Source: an uncultured Novosphingobium sp.
Lineage (GTDB): Bacteria > Pseudomonadota > Alphaproteobacteria > Sphingomonadales > Sphingomonadaceae
Direction: 5' to 3'
Length of the DNA stretch: 64,000 nt
NCBI GenBank assembly: GCA_937864195.1
Contig: CALMJG010000201.1
Location: 1 to 64,000 of the forward strand
Shown: positions 34,823 through 46,123 of the stretch, one piece after another
How the letters are laid out: each line of letters begins with the position of its first letter
How positions within the stretch are numbered: the first letter of the stretch is position 1
Position numbers and translations under genes: made by a program
The notes under the pieces: model-generated
Database searches by the model: none
Told to the model about the DNA's origin: nothing
Seen by the model: only the letters and a program-made list of their open reading frames with translations

Positions 34823-36592
34823 TCAGTCGTCGATGTTGCGCTTGAACGTCTCGGGCAGGAACACCAGCCCGATCACCACGGTCGCGGCCGCAACCACCAC
34901 GGGATACCAGAACCCATAGTAGATATCGCCCTTCGCCGCGACCATCGCAAAGCCGATCGCCGGCAGCAGCCCACCCAGCCAGCCGTTGCCGATGTGATAG
35001 GGCAGCGACATCGAGGTGTAGCGGATCCGGCTGGGGAACAGTTCCACCAGCATTGCCGCGATGGGGCCATAGACCATGGTCACCAGCAGCACGAGGTAGA
35101 ACAGGATCGCCACGACCAGCGGCTTGTTGATCTGGTCGGGATCGGCCTTGGCCGGATAGCCGACCTTGGCCAGTTCGCCGACCACGGCAGGCTTGGCATC
35201 CACCGCCGGCTTGCCGTCCTTGGCCGGAGCCGCAGCGACAGCCGGGGCGCCGAGGACCTGGGCGGAGAAGGCGGCAATGGCCTTCTTGCGCTCATCCTTG
35301 CCCAGCTGTGCGGGATCGGGCGCAACCAGGGTGGCGCCGCCAACCGTGACCGACGCGATCGTCCCGGCCGGAGCATCGACATTGGTGTAATTCACCGCCG
35401 CCTTGGCCAGCACGTTCTTGACGATGTCGCAGCTGGTGGTGTCGAACGGGTTCTTGCCGACCGGGTCGAACTGCGACGAGCATTCGGCCGGATTGGCAGT
35501 CACCGTCACCGGAGCCTGCGCCAGCGCCTTGGCCAGCGCCGGGTTGGCGGCATTCGTCAGGCCGTGGAACACCGGGAACAGGGTCAGCGCTGCCAGCGCG
35601 CAGCCGGCCAGGATGATCCGCTTGCGCCCCACCTTGTCCGACAGCCAGCCGAAGAACAGGAAGAACGGCGCGCCCATCAGCAGGGCGATGGCGATCAGGG
35701 TGTTGGCGGTGATGCCGTCGACCTTGAGCATCTTTTCAAGGAAAAACATCGCGTAGAGCTGGCCGGTGTACCATACCACCGCCTGGCCGGCGATGGCGCC
35801 GAAGAAGGCGATCAGCACGATCCTGACGTTCTTCCATTCGCCGAAGGCCTCCGAAAGCGGGCGCTTCGACGAGGTACCTTCGTCCTTCATCTTCTGGAAC
35901 ACCGGGCTTTCGTGCAGCTTCAGGCGCAGCCACAGGCCGACCGCCAGGAACAGCCCCGACAGCAGGTAGGGAACGCGCCAGCCCCAGTCCTTGAAGGCAT
36001 CCTCGCCCACGCCGGTCACCGGCGAGCGGACCAGGATCACGATCAGCAGGGCCATGGCGAGGCCCGCCGTCGCGGTGATCTGGATCCAGCTGGTGTAGAG
36101 CCCGCGCTTCCCCTCGGGCGCATGCTCGGCAACGTAGGTCGCCGCGCCGCCGTATTCGCCGCCCAGCGCCAGGCCCTGGAACATGCGCAGCACCACCAGC
36201 ATGATCGGCGCGGCAACGCCCGCCGTTTCATAGGTGGGCAGGCAGCCGACCAGGAAGGTCGAAAGGCCCATCACCAGCAGGGTGACGATGAACGTATAGC
36301 GGCGGCCGACCATGTCGCCGATCCGCCCGAACACCAGCGCGCCGAACGGCCGGACGATGAAGCCCGAGGCGAAGACCAGCAGGGCCATGATGTAGGAGGT
36401 CGTCTCGTTCAGCCCGGTCAGGAACTTCGCCGCGATGATCGCGGTGAGCAGGCCGTATAGGTAGAAGTCGTACCATTCGAACACCGTGCCCAGCGACGAG
36501 GCGGTGATAATCAGCTTCTCGTCGTGGGTTGCCTTGTGGTGTTGTGGCAGGCCCGAGTAATGCTCGGGCGTCTCATGCAGTTTCAGGTCCAT
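34823..36592 (-). CDS. MFS transporter of the metabolite:H+ symporter (MHS) type with a large loop insertion
   Basis: Inner-membrane importer of 589 residues. The N-terminal half shows the MHS signature: SLGTVFEWYDFYLYGLLTAI, RPFGALVFGRIGDMVGRRYT and LALGGEYGGAATYVAEHAP. Family members import organic acids, proline-betaine or ketoglutarate. MHS proteins are usually 430-550 residues. Here an alanine/lysine/proline-rich insertion of about 130 residues (about 370-500, including TTSCDIVKNVLAKAAVNYT and APAKDGKPAVDAKPAVVGE) sits between two helices in the C-terminal half. The start at 36592 is preceded by GAGGGAGAGGGACA. It is 22 bases downstream of a porin gene and in a run with prpE, so a short carboxylate is the likely substrate. 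Confidence 0.88.
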   Translation of the reverse strand: MDLKLHETPEHYSGLPQHHKATHDEKLIITASSLGTVFEWYDFYLYGLLTAIIAAKFLTGLNETTSYIMALLVFASGFIVRPFGALVFGRIGDMVGRRYTFIVTLLVMGLSTFLVGCLPTYETAGVAAPIMLVVLRMFQGLALGGEYGGAATYVAEHAPEGKRGLYTSWIQITATAGLAMALLIVILVRSPVTGVGEDAFKDWGWRVPYLLSGLFLAVGLWLRLKLHESPVFQKMKDEGTSSKRPLSEAFGEWKNVRIVLIAFFGAIAGQAVVWYTGQLYAMFFLEKMLKVDGITANTLIAIALLMGAPFFLFFGWLSDKVGRKRIILAGCALAALTLFPVFHGLTNAANPALAKALAQAPVTVTANPAECSSQFDPVGKNPFDTTSCDIVKNVLAKAAVNYTNVDAPAGTIASVTVGGATLVAPDPAQLGKDERKKAIAAFSAQVLGAPAVAAAPAKDGKPAVDAKPAVVGELAKVGYPAKADPDQINKPLVVAILFYLVLLVTMVYGPIAAMLVELFPSRIRYTSMSLPYHIGNGWLGGLLPAIGFAMVAAKGDIYYGFWYPVVVAAATVVIGLVFLPETFKRNIDD

Positions 36593-36614
36593 TGTCCCTC
36601 TCCCTCCTGTATTT

Positions 36615-38042
36615 TCAGAAGCTGTACTTTGCCGCGACTTCGAGGCGGTCTGTCGTTCCGTCTGCGCCGCCGACCAGCTTGCGCTCACCGTGGCGGTATT
36701 CGATCCCCAGGTCGATGTTCTTGACCGGGGAATAGAACAGGTTCGCCGCCGCGCTCCACGCGCGCTTGTTGAAGCTGGCGAGGCTCGCGGCGGAAAGTGC
36801 GTCCGAATAGTCGACGCTCTGATAGCTGCCCATCAGGTTGGCGCGCAGGCCCGGTGCCAGCGGAACGCGGACGGCGCCGATCGCGGCCAGGACGGTCGCG
36901 GACTCCAGGCTGTTGGTGGCGGGCACATAGACCGCGTCTGGCGCGAAGTTCAGGCCGACATAGCGCCCGATGTTGCGGCCATAGGTAACCATCACGCGGA
37001 CGTCGCCGGTCTTGTCGTCATTGAGGAACAGCTTGCCGCCCGCGCTGACGCCCCAGCCGCTGGTTTGCGCGCTGATCCCGGCGTTTTCGACCCGCACCTG
37101 CCTGCCGAGCGCCGCCAGCGACAGCTCTCCGCGCTTGCCCGTGTGGGCCAGGCGCACGGCGAAGTCCGGCAGGCGGTCGTCGCCGTTCTCGGCCAGGGTG
37201 GGGGAGCCGAGGCTGGCCGTTCCGCTCTCCGGGTTCTCCAGCGATGCGTGCAGCGTAGTGCCGGTGCCCAGCGGCGCGCTGTAGCGGATCAGCGGCTGGC
37301 GCACGAAGACGGTGCCTTCCGCGCCGCCGACATAGTCGGTGCTCTCGGGCAGGGCGCCGGTGTACTGGAAGGTCGTCCAGTCCTGTCCGAAGGTCCAGCG
37401 ATCGAGCTGCATGTAAGCGCGGCGCAGTGCCGGGTTGTAGCCGTTGGTGGTGCGCTGGGAGCCTTGCGTTCCCGGCGAGGTCTGGAAGTCGAACTCCAGG
37501 TAGCCCTTCAGCGCGTGCCCCGCGACGCTGGAATCGAGGTTGAGCCAGAAGCGAGACTGCTTGGCGGTGAAATCGGTGTCGTGCGCCGAAGCCTGCCCGC
37601 CGGTGGGAATGGTCTGGGGCAGGTAGAAATCGCGGCCCAGCGAATTGGTCGCGACCTCGCCGTCGCTGTAATGAGTGCTGGTGGCGAGCAGCTTGACATA
37701 GCCGCCCAGCCGGATCGTCGTGTTGCCGGAGCGGAAGCCGTCGGCGGGCGCTGCCGGGGCAGGGGCGGGCTTCGTTTCGAGCGCGGCGACGCGTTGCACG
37801 GCGGCGGCGCCCTGCGCTTCGGCCAGGTTGGCGCGGGCTTCGGCGGCCTCGGCGCGCCGGGTGGCGGCGGCGGCTTCGCTGCGCGACTGCGCAAGATCTC
37901 CGCGCAGCGCCGTCAGTTCGGCCTCCAGCCGGTCGAGCCGCGCTTCCACGCTGCTGGCGGGCCGGGCCAGCGCGGCCTGCGGCGCGACCAGCGCCGAGGC
38001 TGCAAGCAGGCCGCAGGCGAGTGACCTGATCCTCTTGTCCAT
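36615..38042 (-). CDS. DcaP-type trimeric outer-membrane porin
   Basis: A 475-residue outer-membrane protein with a signal peptide (to about AALARPA), then a periplasmic coiled coil at about 30-90 (VEARLDRLEAELTALRGDLA and on) and a beta-barrel that begins TTIRLGGYVKLLATS and ends RLEVAAKYSF. Coiled coil plus barrel is the DcaP layout, used for dicarboxylates and other small acids. It is first in the minus-strand run with the MHS transporter, GNAT and prpE, and divergent from acs. The outer- and inner-membrane steps for the same acid are probably porin then transporter. Confidence 0.88.
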   Translation of the reverse strand: MDKRIRSLACGLLAASALVAPQAALARPASSVEARLDRLEAELTALRGDLAQSRSEAAAATRRAEAAEARANLAEAQGAAAVQRVAALETKPAPAPAAPADGFRSGNTTIRLGGYVKLLATSTHYSDGEVATNSLGRDFYLPQTIPTGGQASAHDTDFTAKQSRFWLNLDSSVAGHALKGYLEFDFQTSPGTQGSQRTTNGYNPALRRAYMQLDRWTFGQDWTTFQYTGALPESTDYVGGAEGTVFVRQPLIRYSAPLGTGTTLHASLENPESGTASLGSPTLAENGDDRLPDFAVRLAHTGKRGELSLAALGRQVRVENAGISAQTSGWGVSAGGKLFLNDDKTGDVRVMVTYGRNIGRYVGLNFAPDAVYVPATNSLESATVLAAIGAVRVPLAPGLRANLMGSYQSVDYSDALSAASLASFNKRAWSAAANLFYSPVKNIDLGIEYRHGERKLVGGADGTTDRLEVAAKYSF

Positions 38043-38124
38043 GGTTTCAACCCCTCCTCGATCCCCGCATGCGGACTGCGGGCTTCATCGCAGCTTGAAA
38101 CCGCCGGCACGGCTGAACCACCCC

Positions 38125-38154
38125 GACCATGGTCGCGGCCCTACGACCTTGGTC
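38125..38154. promoter_or_regulatory. Two GACC-N2-GGTC palindromes in the porin/acs divergent promoter
   Basis: GACCATGGTC (38125-38134) and GACCTTGGTC (38145-38154) are 20 bases apart centre to centre, about two helical turns. The second is embedded in CTACGACCTTGGTCTAGG, a longer imperfect palindrome. They lie in the 180-base region between the porin and acs. A NarL/LuxR-type regulator such as the CrbR encoded after acs is the obvious candidate binder; this is inference. Confidence 0.5.
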
Positions 38155-38222
38155 TAGGTCCCGCCGCGCGGGCGGGCGGGTAAGAATGGCGCATAAAACC
38201 ATTGGCAGAGGAGAGTCGGACC

Positions 38223-40168
<1,946 letters not shown>

Positions 40169-40172
<4 letters not shown>

Positions 40173-40795
40173 GCGAAACGGTCCTGATCGCGGATGACCA
40201 CCCGCTGTTCCGTCAGGCGCTGGCTCTGGCGGTGGGGCAGGTGCTGCCGCAGGCGCAAGTGGTGGAGGCCGGCACCCTGGCCGCCGCCGCCCATGCCGCG
40301 ACCGTGGCCGAGAACCTGCGGCTGATCCTGCTCGACCTCAAGATGCCGGGCGCGGTCGGCTATTCGGGGATCGCCATGCTCCACGCCGAATGCCCCGAAG
40401 TGCCGATCCTGGTCGTCTCCAGCGCCGAGGGCGCGGCGGCGGCGGAAGAGGTACGCGCCTTTGGCGCAATCGGCTTCCTGCCCAAGGACAGCGACCTTTC
40501 CGCCATCGAGGCGGCCATTGCCCAGGCCCTGGCCGGCCGCACGCCGCGCGCCGCCGCCGCGCAGACGCCGCTCGAATCCATCCGCCGCGAGGTGGCCGAG
40601 CTGACCCCGATGCAGATCAAGGTCCTGCTTGCGGTGCTCGATGGCCAGCTCAACAAGCAGATTGCCCACGGCCTCGGCATCAGCGAGGCAACCGTCAAGG
40701 CGCACATGACCGCGATCATGCGCAAGCTGGACGTCAGCAACCGCACCCAGGCCGCGCTGGTCGCGCGCTCGCTAGGGCTTGACCTCAGGCACTGA
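40169..40795 (+). CDS. crbR: LuxR/NarL-family response regulator, CrbR-like
   Basis: A 208-residue regulator with a receiver domain (acidic pair in LIADDHPLF, phospho-acceptor D56 in [10 protein letters not shown], lysine in GFLPKDSD) and a C-terminal LuxR helix-turn-helix at about 145-203 ([20 protein letters not shown]). In Vibrio and Pseudomonas the CrbS/CrbR (MxtR/ErdR) pair turns on acs. Here the gene overlaps the end of acs by GTGA, and its last 24 bases overlap the convergent sensor gene. This forms a self-contained acetate switch; autoactivation through the acs promoter is likely. Confidence 0.9.
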
Positions 40796-43700
40796 CAGCT
40801 CGGCAATGGCGCTCAGCAGGGCCTCGGGATCGACCGGTTTCGACAGCACCGGAATGCCCATCGCCCGCGCGCGGACCTGCATCGCCTCGCCGCTCTCGGC
40901 GGTGAGCAGCAGGGCGGGGAGGTGCGGTCGGCGCTGGCGCACCGCGTTGATCAGCGAAAGCCCGTCCTCTCCGTCGTCGAGCTGGTAATCGACCAGCATC
41001 AGGTCGACATCCGCGCACCTTGCCAGAGCTTCGGCGATCGACCGCGCCCCGACCGGGCGGTGGCCCAGCCGGTCAAGCAAGGCACTGGTCGCGGCGACGA
41101 TCCGTTCGTCGTTGTCGATCACCAGGATGGTCGAGCCGCCCGCGGCAGCGCGACCCTGCAGGTCCGGCGCGGCGATCGGCGCCAACTCCCCGGCGGAGGG
41201 AACCGCAGGCAGGATCAGGCTGAAACGGCTGCCCTTGCCGGGGACCGAGGCCACGTCGATCCGTCCGCCCAGCAGGCGGGTGATGCGTTCAACCAGGGCC
41301 AAACCCAGCCCCAGGCCCTCGACCTCGACCTCGCCCAGCCGGGTGAACTCGCCAAAGATCGCGCCCAGCTGCTGCGGGGCGATGCCGACGCCGGTATCGA
41401 TCACGTCGACGCGCCACTCGTCCCCGCGCCGCCGCGCGCCAATCAGCACGGCCCCGTCCGGGGTATAGCGCAGGGCGTTGCTCAGCAGGTTCTGGAGGAC
41501 CGAGCGCAGCAGGCGGGGATCGGTGCTGACCGTGCCGGGGCAGGGGCCGATCCGCAGATCCAGACCCTTTTCCTGGGCCAGCGGACGCATGGATTCGGCA
41601 AGATCCGCGATGAAGCTGCGCAGCACGACCCGCTCCGGGCGAGGGCTGACCCCGCCCGCGTCGATCCGGGAAATGTCGAGCAGCGCGCGCAGCAGGTCTT
41701 CGGCGGCGACAATCGCGCTGCTCACCTGGCGGACGAGGTCCTTGCCCCGGCCATCCGCATCCCGCTCCAGCGCGGCGGTGAACAGCCGCGCGGCGTGGAG
41801 CGGCTGGAGCAGGTCGTGGCTGGCGGCGGCCAGGAAGCGGGTCTTTTCGCGGTCGGCCTTGGCGAGGCGGCGGTTGGCCTCGCTGAGTTCCCGGGTGCGT
41901 TCGGCCACGCGGTGTTCCAGTTCGTCGAGCGTGCGCTGCAATTCCTCGCGCGCGCGGGCTTCGCCGGTGATGTCGATGAAGCTCATCACATAGCCGCCGC
42001 CCGACATCGGCCCGCCGACCGTCTTGATCACCCGTCCGTCCTGGCGCCGCCGTTCGAAGCTGTGCTCCAGCCGGCGGCGCAGGTGTTCGAGCCGCTTCTG
42101 GACGTGGTATTCGACGTCGCCGGGGCCGAAGTCGCCATGGCGCACATTGTGGCGGATCAGATCGGCCACCGGCACGCCGACCCGCAGCAGTTCGGGCGGA
42201 TAGCCGAACAATTGCTCGTAGCGGCTGTTCCAGGCGACCAGGTTGAGCTCGGCATCGACCACGCTGATCCCGGCGTCGATGTTCTCGAAGGTTTCGGCCA
42301 GCAACTGGCGCGAGAAGCGCAGCGAATGCCCGCCCTCGTCCAGCAGGCGGGTCACGTCGGAGAGGCTCATCTGCCCGCTGGCGAGTGCCGAGGCGACAAG
42401 CGAACGGGCAGAGGATATGCCGACCACCCCGGCGATCAACTGCTGGGCGCGGTTGGCGGAGCGGCGGTCGATCGGCACGCCGCTGCGCGGGCCGGAAAAT
42501 TCGCGGTTCGCTCGTTCCTGCCCAACGAAGCTGGAAGTCAGCTGGACGAGTTCCTCAAGGTCGGTCACCTGCCGGTTGGCGCGCAGCATCAGCGGCAGCG
42601 GCCCGCCCGGCGTGCGCCGCGCGGCGACGAGAGCGTAAACCAGCAGGTTCGCGCCAAGGCTCCACAGCACGCCGTGGACCAGCGGCGAGGCGGAGCCGAT
42701 CCCGAACAGGTGGAGCGGATCGAGCGGCCCGGCGCCAAGCCAGTCCAGCCAGGCGGTCGGCAGGATCGGCGGCAGGCCCAGCGTGTAGAGCCACAGCAGC
42801 AGGCCGGTAATCAGGCTGGCCCGTGCCGGCCACGGATCGCGATTGGTGCCATAGACCGCAAGGATCAGGTGCGGGGTGAACTGGGCCATTGCCGCGAAGG
42901 CGACGAGACCGATCGAGGCCAGCGATTCCCGCGCTGAAACCAGCGCTGCCCAGGCCAGCGCCAGTGCCATGATCCCGGCAATCGACAGGCGCCGCACCAG
43001 CAGCATCCGCCGGCCGATGACGCCGCCTTCCAGCTCGCGGCCCCGGCGCAGGATCGCGGGGAAGATGAGGTCGTTGGAAACCATCGTCGCCAGAGCCGAT
43101 GAATCGACGATCGCCATGGCGGCGGCGGCGCTGATCCCGCCCAGCAGGGCAACCGCCACGATCGCGCCTTGTCCGGCGCTTTCGGGCAGCAGCAGGACGT
43201 AGATGTCGGCCAGGTGGTCGCCATCGAACAGCGCCGTTCCGGCCAGGGCGATCGGAATCACGAGAAGCGCCATCGCCAGCAGGTAGGCTGCCAGCCCCAG
43301 CCGCGCCCGAACCAGCGCATCGCGGTCCCGCGCCTCGACCAGTCCCATGTAGAACTGCCGGGGCAGGACGATGATGGCCATCGCCGAGATCAGGAAGATC
43401 ACCACGAAATCGAGCGACAGGTGCGACAGCGCAAAGTTCCGCACCAGCACCGCTTCGCCCCGTGCCAGGGTGGACGCGGGCATGGTGACAAGCGCCGCAA
43501 CCGCGACGCCGCCAACCAGCAGCAGGGCCGCGATCTTGATCAGCGATTCAAAGCCGATGGCGAACAGCAGGCCTTCGCTGCGTCCTGCCAGCTCGAACCG
43601 GCGCGCCGCGAACAGGATGGAAAACAGCGTCAGCAGCACGGCAGCTGCCACCATCGCGCCGCCGGCGACTTCGCGGCCGGAGACCACGGTAAAGGCCGTG

Positions 43701-44119
43701 CCGATCGAACGCAGCTGCAAGGCGATATAGGGCACCGTGCCCAGCAGCGCGATGATCGTGACCAGCCGCGCGACGATCACGTCGTGGCCGAAGCGCGCGG
43801 CGATGAAATCGGACACCGTCGCGGCCTGCTCGTCCGATACCGCGTGCGACAGCCGCTTCAGGAAGCGCGGCGCACCCAGCAGCAGCAGGATCGGCCCGAG
43901 ATAGATCGGCAGGTAGACCCAGCCATCGCGCACGGCGCTGCCCACCGCGCCGTAGAAGGTCCAGCTTGAGCAATAGACGCCAAGCGCCAGGGTATAGGCC
44001 CAGTGCCGCAGCCGGGGCGCAGCGCGGACCCGTTCGCCGCGCGCCTCGACCAGCGCGGCCACCGCGAACAGCACCACGATCAGGAGCAGTGCAAATGCTG
44101 CTGCGAGATCCAGACTCAA
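40772..44119 (-). CDS. crbS: Hybrid sensor kinase with SLC5 transporter-like domain, CrbS-like
   Basis: Inner-membrane sensor of 1115 residues. Residues 1-500 form a 12-13-helix sodium/solute symporter (SLC5) module, from LRHWAYTLALGVYCSSWTFYG onwards. A STAC-like linker (about 565-600), a PAS domain (about 610-730) and a coiled coil follow, then a HisKA domain with H768 in AAASHDLLQPLHAA, an ATPase with LQNLLSNALRYTPDGAVLIG and DTGVGIA, and a C-terminal receiver with D1044 in LMLVDYQLDDGEDG. This is the CrbS/MxtR architecture that senses acetate-related signals and acts on CrbR. It converges on and overlaps crbR by 24 bases instead of sharing its operon. Confidence 0.93.
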   Translation of the reverse strand: MSLDLAAAFALLLIVVLFAVAALVEARGERVRAAPRLRHWAYTLALGVYCSSWTFYGAVGSAVRDGWVYLPIYLGPILLLLGAPRFLKRLSHAVSDEQAATVSDFIAARFGHDVIVARLVTIIALLGTVPYIALQLRSIGTAFTVVSGREVAGGAMVAAAVLLTLFSILFAARRFELAGRSEGLLFAIGFESLIKIAALLLVGGVAVAALVTMPASTLARGEAVLVRNFALSHLSLDFVVIFLISAMAIIVLPRQFYMGLVEARDRDALVRARLGLAAYLLAMALLVIPIALAGTALFDGDHLADIYVLLLPESAGQGAIVAVALLGGISAAAAMAIVDSSALATMVSNDLIFPAILRRGRELEGGVIGRRMLLVRRLSIAGIMALALAWAALVSARESLASIGLVAFAAMAQFTPHLILAVYGTNRDPWPARASLITGLLLWLYTLGLPPILPTAWLDWLGAGPLDPLHLFGIGSASPLVHGVLWSLGANLLVYALVAARRTPGGPLPLMLRANRQVTDLEELVQLTSSFVGQERANREFSGPRSGVPIDRRSANRAQQLIAGVVGISSARSLVASALASGQMSLSDVTRLLDEGGHSLRFSRQLLAETFENIDAGISVVDAELNLVAWNSRYEQLFGYPPELLRVGVPVADLIRHNVRHGDFGPGDVEYHVQKRLEHLRRRLEHSFERRRQDGRVIKTVGGPMSGGGYVMSFIDITGEARAREELQRTLDELEHRVAERTRELSEANRRLAKADREKTRFLAAASHDLLQPLHAARLFTAALERDADGRGKDLVRQVSSAIVAAEDLLRALLDISRIDAGGVSPRPERVVLRSFIADLAESMRPLAQEKGLDLRIGPCPGTVSTDPRLLRSVLQNLLSNALRYTPDGAVLIGARRRGDEWRVDVIDTGVGIAPQQLGAIFGEFTRLGEVEVEGLGLGLALVERITRLLGGRIDVASVPGKGSRFSLILPAVPSAGELAPIAAPDLQGRAAAGGSTILVIDNDERIVAATSALLDRLGHRPVGARSIAEALARCADVDLMLVDYQLDDGEDGLSLINAVRQRRPHLPALLLTAESGEAMQVRARAMGIPVLSKPVDPEALLSAIAELSVPEVKP

Positions 44120-44209
44120 CCCGCGCCCTCCCGCTGCTCATCCAGCAGCAGGAAACGGACTTATCGCGCGGGCGCGCCCTGTCAAAAGGATTGCGCCGGT
44201 TGCGGCAGT

Positions 44210-44229
44210 CCCGGTCCGATCAGACCGGG
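44210..44229 (-). terminator. Hairpin at the end of pobA
   Basis: CCCGGTC (44210-44216) pairs with GACCGGG (44223-44229), and the loop contains the pobA stop codon. There is no T-run. It separates pobA from crbS on the same strand. Confidence 0.4.
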
Positions 44230-45389
44230 AGGCCGACGTAGTTTTCCGCGATGCTGGTCTGCGCGGCCCTGCTGCCGGCGATATAGTCAAGCTCGGCAAC
44301 CTGCATCGCGCGTTCGAACGGACCGTCATCGGGGAAGCGGTGCATCAGCTTGGTCAGCGACCAGCTGAACCGTTCGCACTTCCACACCCGGGCGAGCGCC
44401 TTGGCCGAATAGCCGGCGACGGCGTCGTTGTCCGCGCGCCTGAAGAAGCCGCATAGGGCCTCGGCGGCGTAGTGGACGTCGCTGGCCGCCAGGTTCAGCC
44501 CCTTGGCGCCGGTCGGCGGGACGATATGCGCGGCATCGCCGCACAGCAGCAGGCTGCCGTGGCGCATCGGTTCGAACACGTAGGACCGCAGCGGGGCGAT
44601 GCTCTTTTCCAGCGCCGGTCCGCGCGTGATCCCGGCGGCGGCATCGGGGCCAAGGCGCAGGGCAAGTTCGTCCCACAGGCGCTCGTCGCTCCAGTCCTCG
44701 ACCCGCTCGGTCAGCGGCACGTCGATGTAATAGCGGCTGCGCGTGTGGCTGCGCATCGACGCAAGCGCAAAGCCGCGGGCGTGGTTGGCGTAGATCAGTT
44801 CCTCGTGGCACGGCGGCACGTCGGCCAGGATGCCGAGCCAGCCGAAGGGATAGACGCGTTCGTATTCGCGCGCCGCGCTGACGGGGATCGCCTTGCGGCT
44901 GGGGCCGTGGAACCCATCGCAGCCGGCGATGAAGCGGGCTTCGATCCGCTGCTCGGTCCCGTCCTTGCGGAAGGTGATCGATGGCGCATCGCTTTCGATA
45001 GCGTGCAGCGCCACGTCCTCGGCGCCGTAGATCACCTCAAGCCCGCGCGCGGGCGCGGCTTCCATCAGGTCGCGGGTGATCTCGGTCTGGCCGTAGACCA
45101 CCACCGACTTGCCGGTCAGCCCCATGCAGTCGATCCGGATCAGGCGTTCGCCATCGGCCAGGTTGAAGCCATGCTCCACCAGGCCTTCGGCCTTGAGCCG
45201 GGCGTCCAGCCCCAGCCGCTCCATCAGCGAAACGGTGATCTGTTCCAGCACCCCGGCGCGGATGCGGGAGAGGACATAGTCCGGGGTCTGCCGCTCGACC
45301 ACCACGCAGTCGATGCCGTCGGCCTTGAGCAGGTGGCCAAGCAGCAGCCCTGCCGGGCCCGCGCCGATGATTGCAACCTGGGTCTTCAT
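44220..45389 (-). CDS. pobA: 4-hydroxybenzoate 3-monooxygenase
   Basis: Cytoplasmic FAD- and NAD(P)H-dependent hydroxylase of 389 residues (family about 390) that makes protocatechuate from 4-hydroxybenzoate. Motifs: FAD loop VAIIGAGPAGLLLGHLL, SRIRAGVLEQITV with the flavin-moving arginine, AGCDGFHGPSRKAIP (the DG motif) and LCGDAAHIVPPTGAKGLNLA (the GD motif). These last two, with the near-family length, are specific to PobA. No pobR regulator and no protocatechuate ring-cleavage genes are in the window, so the rest of the pathway lies elsewhere. The promoter lies in the 264-base gap to the HU gene. Confidence 0.95.
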   Translation of the reverse strand: MKTQVAIIGAGPAGLLLGHLLKADGIDCVVVERQTPDYVLSRIRAGVLEQITVSLMERLGLDARLKAEGLVEHGFNLADGERLIRIDCMGLTGKSVVVYGQTEITRDLMEAAPARGLEVIYGAEDVALHAIESDAPSITFRKDGTEQRIEARFIAGCDGFHGPSRKAIPVSAAREYERVYPFGWLGILADVPPCHEELIYANHARGFALASMRSHTRSRYYIDVPLTERVEDWSDERLWDELALRLGPDAAAGITRGPALEKSIAPLRSYVFEPMRHGSLLLCGDAAHIVPPTGAKGLNLAASDVHYAAEALCGFFRRADNDAVAGYSAKALARVWKCERFSWSLTKLMHRFPDDGPFERAMQVAELDYIAGSRAAQTSIAENYVGLPV

Positions 45390-45464
45390 GGGTTCGTCCG
45401 TGATTGCGCGCGCCGGGGTCGTTCCCGGCGCCGGGATGGCGCCTGATGCCCCAATCGTTGTCCC

Positions 45465-45488
45465 CGCCCCTCATCGAATGAAGGGGCG
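45465..45488. promoter_or_regulatory. Inverted repeat in the pobA/HU divergent region
   Basis: CGCCCCT (45465-45471) and AGGGGCG (45482-45488) flank TCATCGAATG-like sequence about 80 bases before pobA. It could be an operator or a leader hairpin; nothing further identifies it. Confidence 0.3.
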
Positions 45489-45653
45489 TCCGATAAAGTT
45501 TTGCGATGCAACCAGTCGGGCCGAACCGTGATCGGCCCCGTGTTTGCGGGCGATCCGGCCCACCGCAATGGTGGATAACCCTGTGCGGCAGGATGCAGTG
45601 GGCCAACTGGCGCGCTAACTCACCCGCTTCCAACACCCGGAAGGACAAGCCCA

Positions 45654-45929
45654 ATGAACACCAGCGAACTGATCGATGCCGTCGCCGCGGCGAACAGCAT
45701 CACCAAGGCCGATGCCAAGAAGGTTGTCGAGACCGTCTTTGAAGTGATTGCCGGTGCAGCCGCCAAGGGCGACGAAGTCTCGGTCAACGGCTTCGGCAAG
45801 TTCAAGGTCAAGGAAAGCGCTGCCCGCGAAGGCCGCAACCCCTCGACCGGCGCGACCATCAGCATCGCCGCCAGCAAGAAGCTCGGCTTCTCGCCCGCCA
45901 AGGCGATCAAGGACCGCCTCAACGGCTGA
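45654..45929 (+). CDS. HU-family DNA-binding protein
   Basis: Small basic nucleoid protein of 91 residues that bends DNA as a dimer. It has the standard fold: MNTSELIDAVAAANSITKAD, EVSVNGFGKFKVKESAAREG, the DNA-contacting arm with RNPSTGATISIAASKKLGFS, and a basic C-terminus FSPAKAIKDRLNG. The arm proline region (NPSTG) is intact. The ATG follows AAGGACAAGCCC. It is a single gene with a clear terminator after it. HU rather than IHF is chosen because the sequence resembles HupB and lacks IHF-specific residues. Confidence 0.95.
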   Translation: MNTSELIDAVAAANSITKADAKKVVETVFEVIAGAAAKGDEVSVNGFGKFKVKESAAREGRNPSTGATISIAASKKLGFSPAKAIKDRLNG

Positions 45930-45942
45930 CCTGCACGGGACC

Positions 45943-45971
45943 GGGCGGCGCACCACCAGGCTGCGCCGCCC
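45943..45971 (+). terminator. Terminator after the HU gene
   Basis: GGGCGGCGCA (45943-45952) and TGCGCCGCCC (45962-45971) make a perfect 10-bp stem 13 bases after the HU stop, followed by TTCT. Confidence 0.7.
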
Positions 45972-46123
45972 TTCTGCCCGCACTGGCCTGCCCCCAAGCC
46001 TGTCGACGCATGTCGCATGGGCCGCGTGGGCGGATGCCTTGACCATTCCAGGCGCGCCTGCAAGGCTCGGCCAGCTCTCGCGCGGTCCGGCACAGGCCGG
46101 AGATTCGCCTGCAGGAATTGGCA

